Source of the DNA: Datnioides undecimradiatus
Taxonomy: Eukaryota > Chordata > Actinopteri > Lobotiformes > Datnioididae
Length of the DNA stretch: 64,000 nucleotides
Direction of reading: 5' to 3'
Assembly: GCA_008933995.1 (NCBI GenBank)
Contig: WARS01000012.1
Location: forward strand, 8,479,501 to 8,543,500
Both the position numbers and the translations under genes were made by a program. Below the pieces are notes generated by a model. It was not told the origin of the DNA and did no database searches. It saw only the letters and a program-made list of their open reading frames with translations. Every line of letters starts with the position of its first letter. The stretch's first letter is position 1. This document shows positions 16,412 through 28,200 of this stretch, piece after piece.

Positions 16412-17759
16412 AGGAAATAGTTTAGAAATGAAAAAAAAAAATCGATTTATCTGATTAGAAATTAGCCTGAGAGCGGGAATCTCTCTCTGTTATCTTTATT
16501 TGGAGATGCGTAAATCCCTGGTTCATTGCAGTGCGCATTGCCTTCTTTCAATGTCCAACTTTTTGGGGCCATTGGGGACAGCTATCTTGGAGGCAACTGA
16601 AAAGGTTGGGCTCCCCAGATAAATAAATTCTCACAGGAACATTGAGAAATAGTAGCTAACACTCGTCACATTTTTCTCTGCGGATATTAGGATCCACTAA
16701 ATATGAAATACAAAACAGTAAACATGAACTCACATTAATTATGTAAGTGTATGTATTACAGCTCATTCACTTGAGTGGAGGTGGTAAAAATCAACTCAAT
16801 GTAAAAATCAACAGCAAAGTCCCGCATTCCAATTGTAACTTAGGTAAAAATACAAAAGAAAAGTACTCATTAAGCAAAAACATGCCCCCTGTGAGAGTTC
16901 CATTTGTAACATTACCACTGATGTATAAATATCCAAACTGTATTTTAATATTGTAGCTGGTCAAAAATATAAATATTTTAATTGATTAATGTTCTGCCAG
17001 GTTTAAACTAAATAAACGTAATGTAATGAAGGCCTAATGATAAATGTTGTGGAGTAAAAATATTAATATCCCATTAAATCCTTGGGTGCTTCTAAAAATG
17101 AACATTTAATGGAAAGACTGAAAAGAATATACAGGCCTACAAATTACTTTCTGTGGCCTAAAATATACTTGGAATATATGAAAAAAAAGTTTCAGCATTC
17201 AGGAAATGCATTTTGGTTTAATTACATAGGCAATTTAAACATAGCCTACACATGAAATAATGAATTTATTAATTAGGAGTAACAAACTGTCAAAGCTTAA
17301 CTATCTAGCAGTTAAAAAAAAACTAAAAAAAAAAATTGATACGTCCTTTATCCAATGAAATCATCAAAACAAATCCTCGTGACAAGACGCAAAACATAAT
17401 TGGTCAATCAACCGTTTTTTCACCAAAATGGGCGGCTCTTATTTAATGGACAGCTGCAGTGTCAAACAAATGGGAGGCTTTAAACAGCTCGACCAATAGA
17501 AATGCCGAAGCGCAGTGTTTGATATGTTTCCGACAGCCAATCGTGATGCGTCTCACGGTGACGCATCCACCCATCAGCTGTTTTTGTTTTGCTGTGTGGA
17601 TACTGAAAGTTAATAACATAATAACAACACTGTCGACTGACCGAAGTGAAACGGCTCATTAAGAAGGGTCTATCGTTGATCTGATAGCCTGTTTAGCTTC
17701 AGGATAGTTCACTCGCTTTTGTGATGTGTGCCAACTGAGCCCAGCTTGCCCGGACATTC
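16412..17759. other. Divergent intergenic region prkar1a/wipi1
   Basis: About 1.35 kb, AT-rich in the middle (16680-17340), becoming GC-richer toward wipi1. CCAAT words occur near 17351, 17493 and 17536, and a palindromic block lies at 17545-17567. No gene is visible. Confidence 0.5.
17545..17567. promoter_or_regulatory. Inverted repeat upstream of wipi1 (possible transcription-factor site)
   Basis: GATGCGTC and its exact reverse complement GACGCATC flank TCACGGT. The centre TCACGGTGAC resembles, with one extra G, the TFEB/CLEAR core TCACGTGAC. CCAAT boxes are close by and the wipi1 start codon is about 330 bases downstream. Confidence 0.4.
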
Positions 17760-17895
17760 CTCTCCCTGAAGAGTGTGAGCGTGGCGCTTAGAGTCGGGGA
17801 GCAGAGGAGGGGAAGCGGGTTCCGGCGGGGATCGACCCGAGCCCAAAGGCCTCCGACCTCCGACCAGCAAGAGGAGAGGGAATTTGACGGCTCGG

Positions 17896-20800
17896 ATGGA
17901 GTCCCAGGACGCACCGGACGGTCCCGAAGCACAGCGATGCTTCATCTGTGCCTCGTTTAACCAGGACACCACGTAAGCGACCCGCGGGCCGAGCCCAGCA
18001 TGAACTCAATCTCCTTGATGCACCTGACTGTTGCATAATTGTTTTCAGACGCATTTACATACTCTGTTGTATTTGCTTTCATTTGTAATAGCGCCAGCAA
18101 CCGGGGTGTAGTCAAAATGAAACTACACGCTTCTGAGAGTCTCATTAAAACTTGTACATTTGTCCCCACCAGCTCAAAGTGAAGTAGGCCACTGTGTTAA
18201 TCTTCAAGGCCTGTTGCACATTAAACTGGGTAGTTAGTAACCAAACTTATGGCTATTGTGTAACAAGAAACAGTTTATTACAAATTGTTAACAGGCCTAT
18301 TTCAGAGTGTCTAAATGCAACTTTCCAGCTTACATCCTCCTTGTTTCGTGACCAATCACAGAATATTGCATGTTAAGTTTGAGCAAATGTGCCATTTTAT
18401 GAGGTTATAGCTGTATAATTGGATGTTGCTTTACAAACAGAAGCTCCTGCATTATTTGTTGACCAGATGTGCTGTAGCTGTCCCATGGTTAGTGATTATT
18501 ACAGGGTAGACCATAACAGACAAACCCGGCTGAACTCACTAACTTCTTCAGTTACAGGTGTGTCACCTTACATAAACGTCTCCTGTGTCTCTGATTGTAA
18601 AACTAACCAGGTGGCCAAACAGTCAAACAGGTCTTCCTATCTCTTTTCTCTCATCCTGTTCTTTTCAACTTCAGCCATGATAAGATAGAGCGTCTATGGG
18701 GACAGTTAGCAGATTTTAGTGGAAGCTGTGTTCCAACTGTCTAACCAAGATAAGATAGTCTGGAAGATAGCTTATAAAATGAGGCTACCAGGCACTTCTT
18801 TGGAGGTACAGACCTAAAGGGAGCTGGTGATCGCCTCATCATGCATCCTCCTGCTAATAAGCACAGCATGGCCAGTGATGGTTCAGTTATCAATAGTTCC
18901 TTAAACACCTCATATGAGTATGTAATACAAGGATGTGATGATCACACTGATTTCCTTGATGAAAACAGTGGTAATTGTTACACTGCTAATGGAAAGACTG
19001 AAAAGTATATATTGTATTGTAGAAACCTTTACACTACAATCTGCTGATTGTATGTGTGTTTGCATGGCTCATCCTGTACATTTCAATAACAAAGCTATTT
19101 CTTTTAACCAGATCCACATGGGTATAGTAAGGGTAACACATCAGATTTGACATGGATCATGTCCAGGGTCATTCTTTTTTTTAATCACTGTCATTGAAAA
19201 TCTAATTATTGTCATCCCATTTTATCTTTTTAACAGCAACAGCGTTGAATATGGCTGTAAGATAGTGTGTGTTTATGTCTTTATTGTAGATCTCTGTCAG
19301 TGGGCACCAAAACTGGATACCGGCTCTTCTCAGTCACTGCTGTGGACAAACTGGACTGCATCCATGAAGGAGGTAAGATGGACACTTTATTATCAGCTGT
19401 TAAAGAGGTCAAATAACGTCACATGCACATGATGATGATTTCTAAAAAAGTCATGCACAATACAGCAAATAAACTCTGACACATCAGCATTCCCTCCTTT
19501 AGGTCACATAAGAGCAGAGTGATGCAGTCTGCTCAGTATTATCTGAGCTGTGGTCAGGTTCACCTTGGTCGTACAATAGCTCAGACAGGCAGCAACATGT
19601 TTGCTGTGCTGCGTACAGAGGGTAAACACAGGAACATTCGATTCTCTGGTCCTCAACAAGGAAAGAGAGAGAAGTCAGTTTGAGGAAGTTTAAACTCAGC
19701 AGTGGTTTCTTTGTCTGGGAACCGACAGTTTCTTTGATAGCTGAGAGGCCATTGTTATTTGCAACTAAAATGCAGGAAGTCATACAATAAAAAACAAAGA
19801 ATATATATTTACCTTTATGAATGTATTGTCCACACGCTGGTGATTAAATAAAGCATGCCACTCGTATCCAATCACTTGCCCTTCCCAGTGGAGTGCCCAG
19901 ACGTGTACATAGTGGAGCGGCTATTCTCCAGCAGTCTGGTGGTGGTGGTCAGTCTGTCCATGCCGCGGCGAATGAATGTCTACCACTTCAAGAAAGGCAC
20001 AGAGATTTGTAACTACAGCTACTCCAACAACATCCTCTCTGTCAGACTCAACAGACAGGTAAAACAGGCAGCGGACCTTTCTGTTCCTGTAATCCTCAAA
20101 ATGATGTCCCTGGTTTGTGCTATTATATGTATTATTACTGAAACTGTACACTGTTACGTCAGCGCCTGGTGGTGTGCCTGGAGGAGTCGATCTACATCCA
20201 CAATATCAAAGACATGAAACTGCTCAAGACCCTGCTCAACACACCCACCAACTCCTCAGGTACACTCAAGCTGCTACATATAGAGCCTCCCAACAGTATG
20301 AACATTGATGCCAGGGAGTGGAGTGCTACAGTAGTCCTGTAATACAAATCGAGGCTCAAAATATACTGAATTGCATATTGTGCATTTTTTTATTACACAG
20401 TGAGCTGAAGTCAACATCTTGAAAAAAGACATGTAGTGACTGTCTTTGGTCCAGCAGGACTATACTAAAGAATTTTGGACCAAGATAACAAACACTAATG
20501 TAGCTCCATGTGAAGTAACTAAAAAGATTGGTCCAATATGTGTTTAAAAAAAGACTCTGTACTCTTTTGTAGGTCTTTGCGCGCTCTCTGTCAACCACAG
20601 TAACTCCTACCTGGCATACCCCGGCAGCGCCACCATCGGTGAGATCACCGTCTACGATGCCAACAACCTGGTGAGACTGCATTAGACTCTTAACACCACA
20701 ACAAAGGAAAAACTGCCGCTGTTTTCATGTCACTTGAAAACCCCCATGGGGACAAGCAGCCGGTGTTGGTGCTGATGTCATTAGGCACTTGTGTGCCCCT

Positions 20801-23465
20801 TTAGAGCACGCTGACGCTGATCCAAGCTCACGACAGTCCCCTGGCAGCCCTCACCTTCAATGCTTCCGGCACCAAACTGGCCAGCGCTTCAGAGAAGGTG
20901 AGGAGAGTTTCTTCTAAATCCACCTTTCTTCTGTTTGATCATCCTCCACTCTCCAGCCTTGTTTTGATCACATTGTCCTCTACAGGGCACTGTTATCAGA
21001 GTCTTCAGCATTCCTGAAGGACAGAGACTGTTTGAATTCCGCAGAGGGATGAAAAGGTTAGCATTCGTTTTTTCATGCATTTCAATTGGAGAATATTAAC
21101 AAACAAACAGCCAGTGAAGAAGATGATAGATGATGGTGGTTGTACACCAGAGGTGAAACGGAGGGCTCGTGACAGAAAGGTGAGTGGTTCAAATAACCCT
21201 CCTGTTCAGCAGTTACTGTTTAGGTGAGTAACACACTTACTGCTCTGTTGCCAATGGTAATTGGTTGCAGTTGCAGCTTTCAGTGTCAGTGACCAAATAC
21301 CGGTGATTAAGACAGCAGTGTGAGTAGCTCAGTAGTGGAAACCTGAGACTCAAACACACTGGAGAGTCAGAAGTGCAGCAGTGCTCTTTAATCTAAAAAC
21401 ATCAACATAAGTCGACATTTGGGCTACTTATTTCTAAAACATCAACTGTGTGGACCAAAGCAGGCTTGTGTTTTTTGTTTTCAATAAAAATGCACACGTC
21501 ATCTCGACTGATTTGTCCTTTTCTGTCTGTTTTCTGTTTGTGTCAGATATGTCAGCATCAGCTCGTTGTCCTTCAGTGCGGATGCACAGTTCCTGTGTGC
21601 TTCCAGCAATACTGAGACAGTACATATCTTTAAACTGGAGCAGCACGGCCCCAGGTAAAAACACAAAGACACACACACAATGTGCTGATAAAGCTTATGA
21701 ATGACAGATGTAGTACCCTGCTTTAGTCCACATGATGATAAACTTATTGTTGGTCAATAGAGATTTTTTATTGCTGGAGAAATGCTTTTCTATTCTATGA
21801 AATTTAAGGGTCTTACTATAAAAAAAAACCTCAGTGAGGATTTACTGATGTTCTTCGCACATTTAATTATCTTGTTTCCATCCAGTCAGGAGGAGGAGTC
21901 CCCTACTTGGTCAGCATACGTAGGTAAAATGTTCACAGCAGCCAGCACCTATTTGCCCACCCAGGTGTCCGACATGATGCATCAGGACAGAGCCTTCGCC
22001 ACCGTGCGACTCAACATGTTCGGCCTGAAGAACATCTGCGCCCTGGCTATGTAAGGCTGAGAGCAAGAGTCAAGAGAGGGATGTGTATTAATGAAGAAGT
22101 AGGGGCCTTTACATGGTGTGTGTGTGTGTGTGTGTGTATGTTTCGTTTGTCAGGATTCAAAAGCTCCCTCGCCTGCTGGTGGCATCCTCAGACGGGAATC
22201 TCTACATTTATAACGTGGATCCACAGGATGGAGGCGAGTGTGTTCTGGTCCAAAAACACAGGTGTGTGTGTGACTTAAAGTCATTGTTTACACTTTGTTA
22301 ATAATTCATTTTTCTTTTTTTGTTTGACGTCTTTGGACATCACTTTGTGACATCAGATGATGCTTTAAAATGTAAAACTGGTTCATGCTTGTTCCATCAC
22401 AGTGAGTTGGGTTTAACAACGTTTAGTTGGTGTCTGATCTGCTCCTGCAGGCTGTTTGACTCCAGCGAGGAGCCAGTTGAGCAGAGTGAAGAAGACAAAC
22501 AGGAGGATGTCTCTCCCCAACCAGCCAGCCAATCATACGCTGCTACTGTGGCTCTGCCTTCAACCCCACCCTCTTCCACTACACTCATGGGTACAGTAAT
22601 CACAGCCTGATCAAAAGCATTCCAAGATTCAACACTGGTGTTCTTAACTAGAGATGAATACTTAACTTTGGCTGTGTACCTACACTTGCTGAGATGTTTA
22701 AACTAGTTTCCATTGTCGATATGTGACTTCAGAAACCTGTTTTAACTTGGAGCTCTTCTGCTTGTTATAATATATGCAAATAATATTGTAGTGTAGAATT
22801 GTAATATCCAAAGATACAACAAAACTCATTCATTCAAAACAAAATTAATTTTTGACAAATTTACTGAGGAATTATTTTATTAAAATTACTTTTATCTCAG
22901 AAATAGTTTCACTGAGAACTCAAATTGCACTTACCTGGCAGATATGTTGTAAATAGGCAGGAACACAGGTGCCTTCAGGTCATTTTTTTTTTACAATACA
23001 ATCACTTTGTGTTACAAATTAATATGTTTAGTTTATTAAAAAAATACAGTCTACCAAGTGGTTGTAGCTTTTCAGGAAATGTCACAGTACTTATAAGGAT
23101 GTCTTCATTGTTAATGTACCATGTACAAATGATGCGAGTCTATCTGATCGACTGAATTGCGATTATAAATTTATAGGTTTTAAGTCGATGCTGATGTTTA
23201 AAATGTCTCCATTCTTTGAAAACCAGGTGTAAATCACCAGGCTTTATTTACCATTATCTCTTCATATTGTTAAAAAAAGAGGATTGTACCTAGCAGCTAT
23301 AAAAGCTGCTTAAACCATATTTTCCTCTCCCGTCTCTCTCCAGGTTACTCTGAGGATGGTGGAGCGCAGAAGGGTGAGGTCATCCCAGAGCACGAGTTTG
23401 CGGAGGGCCCTGTCTGCCTAGATGACGAGAATGAGTTCCCTCCAGTCGGAAACCAGAGTAACTGA
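17896..23465 (+). CDS. wipi1: WIPI1, PI3P-binding WD-repeat (PROPPIN) autophagy protein
   Basis: Twelve coding exons: 17896-17972, 19290-19372, 19889-20058, 20163-20259, 20573-20670, 20805-20897, 20986-21056, 21547-21654, 21886-22050, 22154-22261, 22451-22590, 23344-23465. They give 443 aa against 446 in human. The sequence is a seven-bladed propeller with the PI3P-binding FRRG motif in EFRRGMKR (exon 7). Other conserved runs are [54 protein letters not shown] and [24 protein letters not shown]1 binds PI3P on nascent autophagosomes and endosomes. The start [11 protein letters not shown] lies in a CpG-rich first exon. The end, [11 protein letters not shown], lacks the basic tail GNQKGKTKQS of human. 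Intron 1 is 1.3 kb; most others are around 100-700 bp. Confidence 0.96.
17973..19289 (+). other. wipi1 intron 1, no gene seen
   Basis: 1.3 kb intron, the likely place for promoter-proximal regulation. Two GATAAGATAG words lie near 18679 and 18750. Short open frames at 18194-19150 show no protein-family character. Confidence 0.5.
22116..22137 (+). repeat. (GT)11 repeat next to a wipi1 acceptor site
   Basis: The repeat lies in a 103-bp intron and ends 16 nt before the AG at 22152-22153, with a short T-rich stretch between. Confidence 0.9.
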
Positions 23466-25212
23466 CCAAAACTCCCACATCATACATCCAACCCCTGCGT
23501 AACAATCAGACTTGCTTGTTTCAAGCAGGGGAGGCTGACAAAGTATTTGTGTGTTTGAGACATTGTGGCAGCCCCACCCTTCCACGTGTACCCCTGCTGG
23601 CCTTGGGTCAAATCTTGCCACCAATCTTGTTACTTCCTGGTGTTTCTGCGTCCCTCCCACTTTTTGACAAACATTCAAAACATTTTAAACAGAAGTAAAT
23701 GTGTCCCACTGCTAACTCTCATATTAACAAACCGTGTAAGATCTTTTTTTAAAAAATAATGACTGCACAGCAAGAAACCCTGACAACACAGTGACATTAC
23801 TGTTGCACAAGATTATCGTGGTGACAACAAGATGAACATGGGGTTGTTTAGGCAGGCTATTAGTGAGAAGACAGAACATGCAAAGGTGGTAGCAGACAGA
23901 AGGTGGGCCTGGCCTGCAGCTGGGCCAGATTCACAAAAATGCTCTTAAGAGAGATGCTATGACATCACCTGACAGATCATTTCATCAGCTTCTAAACAAG
24001 CCTGTGTAATGTGTAATGAAATCAGTCAAATCTGTCAAGATACATGTCTTGTCTTCAGTCACAAGTCTTAGGAATAACAATAGAATCTATTGTAAGGGCA
24101 TTTCTGTCAATCAGGCCTCAGGAATTTGGGGAGCCAATCAATGGGCATTAAATGTGTCACACCTCAGGAAAGACGAGCAGTCATTCACTCAAGACGAAAG
24201 AGATGTTGTAAGTGTGATACACTATTTAAGTCATCATGCGTGCAGTAAGTATTATATGACTCGCAGCTGTCATTACTAATTGTGGTAGCGAGAGATGAGA
24301 CTGAAAACCTGCAGTGTCACAAACGTAACCTGATGATGCATCTGGAAGAGTGGGCTCTGTGGGAGGAGCAGTCAACAGCTGAATGTGAACGGCTTGATGC
24401 TGAGCCGAACATGACAGAGTTACAGGTCCTTGAGTTTCAGAGATATCCTGAAGACTGTTTTTATTTACTACGTGATGCCGAGTATGTTAACATTGAAGTC
24501 AGTCATTTTTACTTTGATGTATTAAATATTCTTTTTGCAAAATGTTTTAAGTATTACACATCAAACGCATAGACTTATTAATGCGCCAATTTATATTGAA
24601 GATTTTTACCGTGTGTATAATGTGTATATAACATTTATATATAGTATTGTTGTAATAAGTAACATGGTAATACCATTTGATTTGCCAAAAGGTGGCGCTG
24701 TTAGGACACCCTTATGCTGCATTGAGTTCAATACTGGAAACCAGAGACTCATTAAAGCTGAGAAGTGATTCAAACTCTGCAAAGTGTAGTTTTGGTTTTT
24801 AAATTAATGTCATTTATGTTCATGTTTAAATCTCGCCTGAAATCCCATCAAATATGAAGCTGAGTAATAACATTTTTAAAGAATCGTTACCTGACATTTC
24901 ACAAAAACTCAGACTTTCATGTTAAACTAGACTGCAACAAACTGATGAATGAATTGTAGCACGACTTTACTGTGTAATAGATTGTATTTTCCCTAAATGA
25001 TTGACCCCCACGACACCAACTGGCCAAAGTTTGGCCGCTTGCACCTCTTTGCTCTTTCTGCTTGTTTGCATGTCCCCTGCTGCATCTGGACATTGAACCT
25101 CCCAAACAACACGTTCTACAAACAAACAGCTGAGCAAATCTAAAAGGAGATATTTGACTCCGCATCTGTTTGCTTACATCTGTGTGTCTGTCTTTGTTTT
25201 TTTTTTACTGTT
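23466..25212. other. wipi1 3'UTR and intergenic gap before arsg
   Basis: No canonical AATAAA is seen on the plus strand; ATTAAA variants occur near 24147 and 24521. A possible DNA-transposon fragment begins near 23930. A 96-codon frame at 24282-24572 has no family I recognise. Confidence 0.5.
23930..24010. mobile_element. Possible Harbinger-like terminal fragment
   Basis: GGGCCAGATTCACAAAA followed by CTCTTAAGAG resembles the end sequences (GGCC..ATTCACAAA..CTTAAG) I associate with fish PIF/Harbinger elements. The matching opposite end was not found, so only one terminus or a decayed copy may be present. Confidence 0.3.
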
Positions 25213-25218
25213 TTTATT
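25213..25218 (-). promoter_or_regulatory. arsg polyadenylation signal (AATAAA on minus strand)
   Basis: It lies 32 bases beyond the arsg stop codon, implying an unusually short 3'UTR if used. A U-rich run follows on the plus strand. Confidence 0.45.
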
Positions 25219-25250
25219 GTGTGAGTGTTTGTGAGTGCGATTTCCCACCA

Positions 25251-28200
25251 TCAGTTCAGCGGGTGGCAGCGGCAAACAGCCTGTCCAGGGTCACAGCAGG
25301 GCGCTGCTGATTCGTCTGTGCTGTAGTCCGCCGTGGACACAGACTTGTCGGTGGCAATGTCCCATAATAACTCCTCCCTCCTGCGGCCGATCCTCTTCGC
25401 TACCGCCTGGTATTCAAGTGTCTCAGGCTCCAGGGGTGTTTCCTCAGCCTCGTCACGTTCTAGATCAAATATCAGCGGCGGGTCATGGAGCTGCTGCCTT
25501 CCTGTCGCACCACCGCAGGCTTCAGCCGCACCTGCAACGGAACAAAGACATGTCTATCATTAGACTTTTCTCACATGAAAAGGTTTAGACCTTATTTTAA
25601 TGGACAAAGTGAAATATAACTCAAAATCATGTAATATTACATTAAGGCATATATTATTGTGAGTTACTGTTATTAGTATACTAAAGGACAGACCCTGAGG
25701 TTACCTGTGGTTTTAAGAAATTAGTTGGGTTTTGCAAACACAGAGGGGTAAATGACTTCAAATTCATCTGAAACACAACACATATAGCTAGAGCTAACAC
25801 TAAAGGTTGCAATGTGTTATTTTGTGATAAACTGTGACATGAACTTAATATGAACTTCATTTAATAACGAGATACCATCATACAGCCTTTTATGTACAGA
25901 CAATACATCTACGCAGACAAACTGGCATCTGGACTGGTACCACCATGTTGACATATTGTTGTGCATATCATCCACCATGGTGGCATCACTGTCATCATCA
26001 TTAGAGAAACAAGATTTGCAATTTTGCCATCAAACTGTTTAAATTACAGTAATAACATTATCTGTAATATGTCCAACAGTAATGCAGTGTGACTGTTTTT
26101 TGCACTGTGGGAAAGTATGACCTGTATTTGACACATACCTGTGATGTAGAGAGCTTTATATTTCCCTGTTCGAACTGTCTGCAGGTCACCAAACCTTCCT
26201 GCAGCACCGCTGTTAGGGTGGAAAAGAAACTACGAGAAAGAAGAAAAGAAAAATTAATGTCTGTAACACTTAATGTACAGCCCCCGCATAATACAGGGAA
26301 ACTTTATTCACATAAACCAAAGTAAGACTGACAATGCAAACTGGCTAGTACCTCATGACCATTCTCTTCACCATGCAGGAGAATATTTGTGATGTCAATG
26401 CCGTCATAAGGTCTGTCTGAGGGTGGAGTTACACCTGCCAGGGACAGAAGGGTCGGAAAGATGTCCATGCCACTGCAAGAGGCCGTGAAGAGGAGAATAA
26501 AGGACTGTTGTCACTAACACATAAAGTTTTATTCTAGTTCGGTATGCTTTTGTTCAGTTTTTTTGCTTAGTTAAGGTAGCAGGATATGTGATAAACTTGG
26601 AAGTGAAAAGAAAAGAAAAAAGAGTTTGAAAGAAGAGCAACATTTATGTCTATACAAACAAGACATGCTAACATATTTACAGCCATGTGAGTGGCCACCA
26701 TGCTAAAGTGCTAAAATGATAATGCTACCCCGCTGAAGTTAAGCAGGTATAATGTTGATTGTGTTCACTGTTTTAACATGGTTAACGTGTTAACATGCTA
26801 AGACCAAGTGCAGCTGAGGGTGACATCATTAGCTCTGGAGGAAAGCTGCCATGAACCAAATTAACAAACTGAACATCAAGATTATCAACTGAACAAACTG
26901 AAATGTTGACTTGCAGGTGGCACTAGATGAAAAATCATGGAATCACTGAAGCCAGTATGACTCACCCTCTGAGCACCATGAATGTCTGAGTCAAATTTAA
27001 TGGCAATCAATCCAACAGTTGCCACGATATCTCACTAAATCTCAAAATAAGTTCTTCAGTGGAGGACCAACCAATTGACCGTATGGAAGTATATATTTAC
27101 TATATTTATGCTGCTTGTATAAGATAATAATAATATAAGATAATGTCTGAATCTATCTTCCTGCCTCATAACTAGGCGCGTGCCTTGATAAACAGAGTTG
27201 GATCCATAACACTAAGGCAGAGTTCTTATGACAACATATGTCATAAGTATACTCTATACTGTAACCACAGGATTTACAAAGGTATTTGAGGGATTAAGTC
27301 GCTGCTTACAAGTAAAATGGAAACACCTGAGCAGGGCAGAGCTAGTGTTGTTTGCAGGGATCCTCCCAGGCCAATAAGCCACTGTTGGCACCCTGTGACC
27401 TCCCTCCCAAGTAGTTTGCTTAGCTGAACCTCCGCCTAACACACAGGCAAGAGATGACTTTAGAAGAAGACTCACCAGAATAAAATGCACAGCAGCTCCA
27501 GCCACCGGCATGTATTCAATCCTCCTCCTGAAGCACGACTTGAACAAGAATCTTATTCCTCTGACAGCTTATTTTTATACCTCTGATGGCCTGCCACTTT
27601 CCCGTGAAAGGCCCAACACTCCCTGCATACTGGCACTTCTGTTCCCAAGGACCATTGTCACCTGAACACAACGCACACAAATAACACTGTGATTCAGACT
27701 TTCCTAGATAAAAATTACACTGGCAGCATGGAAGAACAGACATAATCTATCCAGCTAACTAACCAGTGAACCAGATGAGAGTATTGTCTTTGTCTGTGTC
27801 ATCAGAAGCGCGCTTTACCGCCCCCACCAGGTCATCCATCTCTCGCAGGCTGGCGGCGTACACTTTGCCATCGTCTGGGAGATGTGATGTGGCAGAGGCA
27901 TCCGGAGGGAGTGGAGGAGCCAGGGGAACATGCATGTGAGCCAACGCTATGTAAAGAAAATAGGGCTGTCTCCGCTCCCTGCAATAAAGACAACTTATGC
28001 TGACAAATGGATCAAATATTTGCACACAAGCAGAATTATGTCACAGCAAGTATCCAATCATATTCTGGTTGCCATGGACACTCAAGTTCAAATTTAGAAA
28101 AGAAACAACCCAGGAAACTCTGACAATGATTTGAACAATATACTGCAATAACTGTGTCTTAAATATTTGTTAATGAAACAAAGAAAGATTTGATAGGTTT

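Noticed and set aside
24282-24572. 96-codon frame in the wipi1-arsg gap
   Set aside because: No recognisable family, no splice or promoter support; possibly part of a decayed transposon.
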